Below, piece after piece: positions 60,565 to 64,000 of a stretch of 64,000 nucleotides of DNA. Below the pieces are notes generated by a model. It did no database searches, had not been told where the DNA came from, and saw only the letters and a program-made list of their open reading frames with translations. The stretch is from Paenibacillus sp. IHBB 10380 (lineage in GTDB: Bacteria > Bacillota > Bacilli > Paenibacillales > Paenibacillaceae): contig NZ_CP010976.1 of assembly GCF_000949425.1 (NCBI RefSeq), positions 1,798,001-1,862,000 on the forward strand. The letters are read 5' to 3'. Position 1 is the first letter of the stretch, and every line of letters starts with the position of its first letter. The position numbers were made by a program, and so were the translations under genes.

Positions 60565-61527
60565 TTAGTAAGTTACCATGTAATAGCCGCCCCATGTAGA
60601 ATAGTTCAGGTCACCATAATTACGGTTAGCTGTGTTTGGATCAACAATAAAATTTGAACTAGCATCTCTATAATCAATTGCAGTAAGTCCACGTTTATGT
60701 GACCAACCACCATCAGAATCTTGTCTATACCAGTGATAGTCATAGCCTGGCGAAATTACTAAGGCCACTTTATATTGATGATAACCTGGAACTTCAGAGT
60801 AAGAAGAATTACTAATAGATTTACCTAAGTAAGGCATATCTGCTAAAGTAGCATTATAGATGTTGGATGTAGTTAGACTCGTAAACTGACTCCCAGCAAG
60901 TTCGCCTGGCTGTAATTTATGTCCTGAATAAGTAGATACATTCAACATATAAGCATAACAATTTGCTTTATCTGTTAAGTTTGCCCATGTACTAGGTGAA
61001 TATGGATGTTCCCACCCTCCTGTTGGCATGGATTGAGCAAATGGCACGATTGGTGGTTCTTTAGATGATTGTTTTAATTCGGCGGGACTATTTGGAGTTT
61101 CTTGGAAAGATATTGAACTTTTAGTCAGTGAAGCAAACTCAGCTGGTCTATAATTAATCTGCAATTGTACTTCTTTTGGTAAACTGTTAAACCATTTTAG
61201 CCATTCCTGAGTATCAGGAGAAAAATTTGCTAAAGGATCAATGAATTTTTTCGATTCTGCATTGCCTGTTGGAGTTTCTTGGTTAGAAATGAAGTTTTCA
61301 TTTAATGAAGTAAACTCGGCTGGTCTATAATTGACCTGCAATTGTTCTTCTTCTGTTAAGCTGTTTGACCACTTCATCCATTCCTGAGTATGAGTAGAAT
61401 AAGTAGTTAAAGTGGAAGCGATTCCAGTATAAATGACCTTATTATTTACATTAGGACTAGCAAAAATGGGATTTGTGAGTAATGCCAGCATTACTACAGA
61501 CAAAAGAACTGAAAACAATTTCTTCAT
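60565..61527 (-). CDS. Secreted protein with duplicated repeat and Cys/His domain
   Basis: A 320-residue exported protein. Signal peptide residues 1-23 (cleavage near IFASP). Two copies of a 39-residue unit follow, residues 48-86 and 107-145 (QEWMKWSNSLTEEEQLQVNY and QEWLKWFNSLPKEVQLQINY, each continuing RPAEF...QETP); 27 of 39 positions are identical. The C-terminal ~150 residues carry NCYAYML (C190), YDYHWYRQDSDGGWSHKRG (H265, H277) and IVDPNTANRNYG, which suggests a papain-like Cys-His hydrolase domain. Function is inference. GAGGAG precedes ATG 61527. It diverges from the lipoprotein gene at 61810. Confidence 0.7.
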   Translation of the reverse strand: MKKLFSVLLSVVMLALLTNPIFASPNVNNKVIYTGIASTLTTYSTHTQEWMKWSNSLTEEEQLQVNYRPAEFTSLNENFISNQETPTGNAESKKFIDPLANFSPDTQEWLKWFNSLPKEVQLQINYRPAEFASLTKSSISFQETPNSPAELKQSSKEPPIVPFAQSMPTGGWEHPYSPSTWANLTDKANCYAYMLNVSTYSGHKLQPGELAGSQFTSLTTSNIYNATLADMPYLGKSISNSSYSEVPGYHQYKVALVISPGYDYHWYRQDSDGGWSHKRGLTAIDYRDASSNFIVDPNTANRNYGDLNYSTWGGYYMVTY

Positions 61528-61809
61528 ATTTCTCTCCTCCTTGGAATAATTAAATTGTTGTTAAAATAAAACCTTTACACATCCTGATTTAGTTTCACTA
61601 GTAATCACCTCCTTGTTAGTAGTTAAAAAAAAGTAAACAGTCTATCAACTTTAACTATAAATAATATGTCATAATTGTTTTATTTTGTAAATAAAATAAT
61701 ATAATACAAATAAATCATATGTATGGAATAATTAATGTGTGTTATCATTACATTGAAATTTGATGGTTACTTCAAGGAATGAAAAATCATAGAAAGAAGG
61801 TACCCAAGA

Positions 61810-62160
61810 ATGAAAAATAAGCATAGTATCATGACTATAATATTTTTTATTGTACTGGTTACATTTTCTGCTTGTGACATTAATTATGATAGTGATAACG
61901 ATACAATATTGTCATTAGATAAGTTGCGATCTTTAGCAAAAAAAGGTGAAGTGTTATCGTGGAACGATTTTGAAGGTTATCCCTTTGAAGACATTGGTTC
62001 AGGATTATACATTCGTAAATATGAAATTGAAGGTAAATACCATTTATTAATTAGTGGCAGAAGTATTAACAATGCTCCTGATAATATCTATCTTGTCAAG
62101 ACAACCGGAGAGCAGATCGATATTCGATATGATGACATAGATTCTTTTATTCTTAATTGA
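61810..62160 (+). CDS. Small lipoprotein
   Basis: A 116-residue lipoprotein with lipobox FSAC (lipidated C22), followed by an acidic linker (DINYDSDNDT) and a mixed alpha/beta domain of ~85 residues (ILSLDKLRSLAKKGEVLSWN, DFEGYPFEDIGSGLYIRKYE). ATG 61810 follows GAAAGAAGG. Its position opposite a secreted protein may mean shared control. I do not recognise the family. Confidence 0.68.
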   Translation: MKNKHSIMTIIFFIVLVTFSACDINYDSDNDTILSLDKLRSLAKKGEVLSWNDFEGYPFEDIGSGLYIRKYEIEGKYHLLISGRSINNAPDNIYLVKTTGEQIDIRYDDIDSFILN

Positions 62161-62174
62161 ACTTAACATGTATA

Positions 62175-62196
62175 AATGCCGCCATTGGGCGGCATT
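62175..62196 (+). terminator. Terminator after the small lipoprotein gene
   Basis: AATGCCGCC (62175-62183) pairs with GGCGGCATT (62188-62196) around a tight loop, followed by TTG. Confidence 0.85.
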
Positions 62197-62279
62197 TTGT
62201 TTATCAACCTATCCAATATGATACAATAACTGTCATCATGCGTATTCTCAAAGTAAAAATAAGTTAGGGTGATCTTCAA

Positions 62280-62963
62280 ATGAAAATTTTGCTTGTGGAA
62301 GATGATAAAACGATCGCATCAGGACTTGAATATTCGCTACAACAAGATCAATTTTCCACGGTTCTTTGCTATGATGTTGCATCTGCTAAAGAAGTGCTAG
62401 CTGAACAGTTAGATCAATTCACGTTATGTTTATTTGATATATCGCTGCCAGATGGTAGTGGCTATGAATTGTGTAAAGTAGTGAAAGAGCGGAGCGATAT
62501 TCCCGTCATCTTTTTAACAGCGATTGATGATGAGGTTAATGTTGTGATGGGGCTTGATATGGGAGCAGACGATTATATAACAAAACCCTTTCGTATTCGT
62601 GAGCTTCTCTCTCGGATCAAATCGGTGTTACGGAGATATCATAAACAGACTCAGACCAAATCAATTATTGAGATAGAAAATGTCCGGATTAACACGCTTG
62701 AAGGTAAAGTTTATAAGAATGGCGATGAGATTGCATTGACTGCCTTAGAGTATCGCTTATTACTTATCTTCGCTAACCATATTGGACAGGTTCTCTCAAG
62801 AAATCAACTTTTAGAGAGGATATGGGATGTGGCAGGAGACTTCGTGAATGATAATACATTAACCGTCTACATAAAAAGGTTACGGGAAAAGTTAGAGGAT
62901 AATCCGCAGAATCCCACGATTATCAAAACAGTACGCGGTTTGGGTTATAAGGTGGGTGATTAG
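62280..62963 (+). CDS. OmpR-family response regulator
   Basis: A 227-residue response regulator. Receiver domain with the acidic pocket ILLVEDDK, phospho-acceptor D53 (LFDISLPDG), switch T (FLTAIDDE) and K in YITKPF. The winged helix (about 130-225) includes LTALEYRLLLIFANHIGQVL and NTLTVYIKRLREKL. The kinase gene overlaps its stop. Pairs of this type often precede peptide-antibiotic ABC transporters (BceRS-like), which would lie beyond the right edge. Confidence 0.92.
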   Translation: MKILLVEDDKTIASGLEYSLQQDQFSTVLCYDVASAKEVLAEQLDQFTLCLFDISLPDGSGYELCKVVKERSDIPVIFLTAIDDEVNVVMGLDMGADDYITKPFRIRELLSRIKSVLRRYHKQTQTKSIIEIENVRINTLEGKVYKNGDEIALTALEYRLLLIFANHIGQVLSRNQLLERIWDVAGDFVNDNTLTVYIKRLREKLEDNPQNPTIIKTVRGLGYKVGD

Positions 62964-62964
62964 C

Positions 62965-63957
62965 ATGCTACGTAATAGAGAAATCCTCATGTTATTGCTA
63001 ACGATGTGCTCGATCAGTATAGTGGCGGTAATTGTATTGGTTATGGTCTCGCTTGCTGCGGCAGTGCTCACTTTAATCACTTCAGCTCTGCTCATTGGAT
63101 GCAGTTTGGTATTTACGAGATGGAGATATCGCGAACTCGAAAAACTTTCTGGATATTTGCGCCAAATTAGTGGTGGTGATTATTCGCTTGATGTTCGTGA
63201 TAATCAAGAGGGTGAACTTAGTATTCTGAAGAACGATATTTATAAAGTGACGCTAATGCTATCCGAGCAGAAGTCACTATTGCAACATGATAAAGTCCAG
63301 CTAACCAATGCTATCTCCGACATATCTCATCAGCTCAAAACCCCACTTACCTCCATGACGGTAATGGCAGATTTGTTAAGTGAACCCGAGCTACCTATAG
63401 AGAAAAGAACGGAATTTACACGCAATATTCGTATTCAGCTCGAACGGATCGGGTGGCTTGTTTCTTCGTTATTAAAGTTCTCGAAAATTGACGCCGGAAC
63501 GGTACAATTTAAACAAGATCGCATTTCGGTGAAAAAGCTTCTTCAAAAAGCGTTAGAGCCCGTGCTGATTCCGATGGACATTAAGGAACAAACAGTTTCG
63601 ATTAAGGGTGAAGATACCGTCTCTTTTCTGGGTGATCTGAATTGGACAGCCGAAGCCGTAATCAACATTCTGAAGAATAGTGTCGAGCACACACATGAAG
63701 GTGGTGAGATCTTTATTTCTTTTTCAGAAAATACACTGTTTACGGAAGTTATCATTGCAGATAACGGTAAGGGAATCCCGAAGGAAGAGTTACCCTATGT
63801 TTTCAAACGATTTTATAAAGGTAAGAATGCAAGCGAAGATAGCATCGGTATTGGGCTTGCTCTGGCTCACAGCATTATTACAAGTCAGAACGGTGATATT
63901 GAGGTTAAGAGTGAAAGAGGAACGGGTACACAGTTTCGTATTAAGTTTTACAAATAG
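62965..63957 (+). CDS. Sensor histidine kinase
   Basis: A 330-residue membrane kinase with two closely spaced N-terminal helices (residues about 5-50) and almost no outside loop. This intramembrane-sensing layout is common in BceS/VanS-like kinases that watch a partner transporter. The DHp domain has phosphorylated H122 (SDISHQLKTPLTS), then the N box (INILKNSVEHTH) and G boxes (ADNGKGIPKEEL; SIGIGLALA). ATG 62965 is preferred, 9 bases after AAGGTGG; GTG 62956 lies inside the site. Confidence 0.9.
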   Translation: MLRNREILMLLLTMCSISIVAVIVLVMVSLAAAVLTLITSALLIGCSLVFTRWRYRELEKLSGYLRQISGGDYSLDVRDNQEGELSILKNDIYKVTLMLSEQKSLLQHDKVQLTNAISDISHQLKTPLTSMTVMADLLSEPELPIEKRTEFTRNIRIQLERIGWLVSSLLKFSKIDAGTVQFKQDRISVKKLLQKALEPVLIPMDIKEQTVSIKGEDTVSFLGDLNWTAEAVINILKNSVEHTHEGGEIFISFSENTLFTEVIIADNGKGIPKEELPYVFKRFYKGKNASEDSIGIGLALAHSIITSQNGDIEVKSERGTGTQFRIKFYK

Positions 63958-63966
63958 GTGATTTAA

Positions 63967-64000
63967 ATGAAATTGGCGGATGGTCAAGCCAAGTGCGACG
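63967..64000 (+). CDS. Possible start of the next gene, cut by the window edge
   Basis: An ATG at 63967, with AGGTGA a few bases upstream, opens a frame (MKLADGQAKCD) that runs off the right edge. It is 9 bases after the kinase stop, so a co-transcribed third gene is plausible. Too short to identify. Confidence 0.35.
   Translation, partial: MKLADGQAKCD

Noticed and set aside
60546-60573. AGTTTACATAG near the end of the secreted repeat protein gene
   Set aside because: No inverted second arm at 6-bp spacing; it overlaps the coding end of the gene.

Overview
The window looks like chromosome from a spore-forming Bacillales bacterium, most likely Paenibacillus. The grounds are moderate-to-low GC, many TTG and GTG starts behind strong AGGAGG-type ribosome binding sites, a cwlJ-gerQ spore germination pair, a KapD-like exonuclease, Bacillus-type cysJI, an AiiA-type lactonase and a PadR-DUF1700-DUF4097 operon. 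The genus is inference. No rRNA, tRNA, CRISPR array or intact insertion sequence was seen.

Layout. 1-3676: a large secreted Vpr-like subtilisin on the minus strand, running off the left edge. 4172-5819: gene debris around an intact GNAT acetyltransferase. 5914-9612: a DEDDh exonuclease, a DUF3231 protein, a LysE exporter and an amino acid permease. 9716-15033: the most unusual part. Three 28-bp sites built like Xer/dif sites (11-bp arm, 6-bp spacer, 11-bp arm) lie at 10220, 12013 and 14245. They bracket an MFS efflux pump, an AHL lactonase (aiiA) and a XerC/XerD-like tyrosine recombinase, and the whole is flanked by broken genes (a HelD helicase fragment, an HxlR stub and an SDR pseudogene).

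15254-26550: DUF3900 protein, two CNNM/CorC-type membrane proteins, an Asp-box propeller lipoprotein, small proteins, a ugpA-ugpE-ugpB importer without its ATPase, and cwlJ-gerQ. 26596-37936: ECF sigma factor, aldose epimerase, zinc-ribbon protein, Sfp-type phosphopantetheinyl transferase, methyltransferase, nitroreductase, acyl-CoA dehydrogenase-like flavoprotein, ABC-F ATPase and acyl-CoA synthetase. 37993-42804: HesB/YqkB-like protein, debris of a VOC protein and a glycerol dehydrogenase, YetF-like protein, Cu/Zn superoxide dismutase, VOC protein and AraC regulator, then a gene-poor stretch.

42805-50467: metallophosphoesterase, an arsR-arsB operon whose arsC has lost its active-site N-terminus, a two-component system followed by a Met/His-rich cell-wall-binding lipoprotein, and an FMN reductase. 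50815-58355: cysJ-cysI sulfite reductase, a UbiD-family decarboxylase and an alpha-glucan phosphorylase with a LacI/CcpA-type operator-like palindrome upstream. 58675-64000: the PadR operon, a secreted protein with a duplicated 39-residue repeat and a Cys/His domain, a small lipoprotein, and a second two-component system at the right edge.

Most genes are ordinary core or niche functions in short operons closed by clear hairpin terminators. Gene fragments recur between them, suggesting repeated insertion and deletion. The dif-like sites with their own recombinase are the best candidate for an undescribed system.
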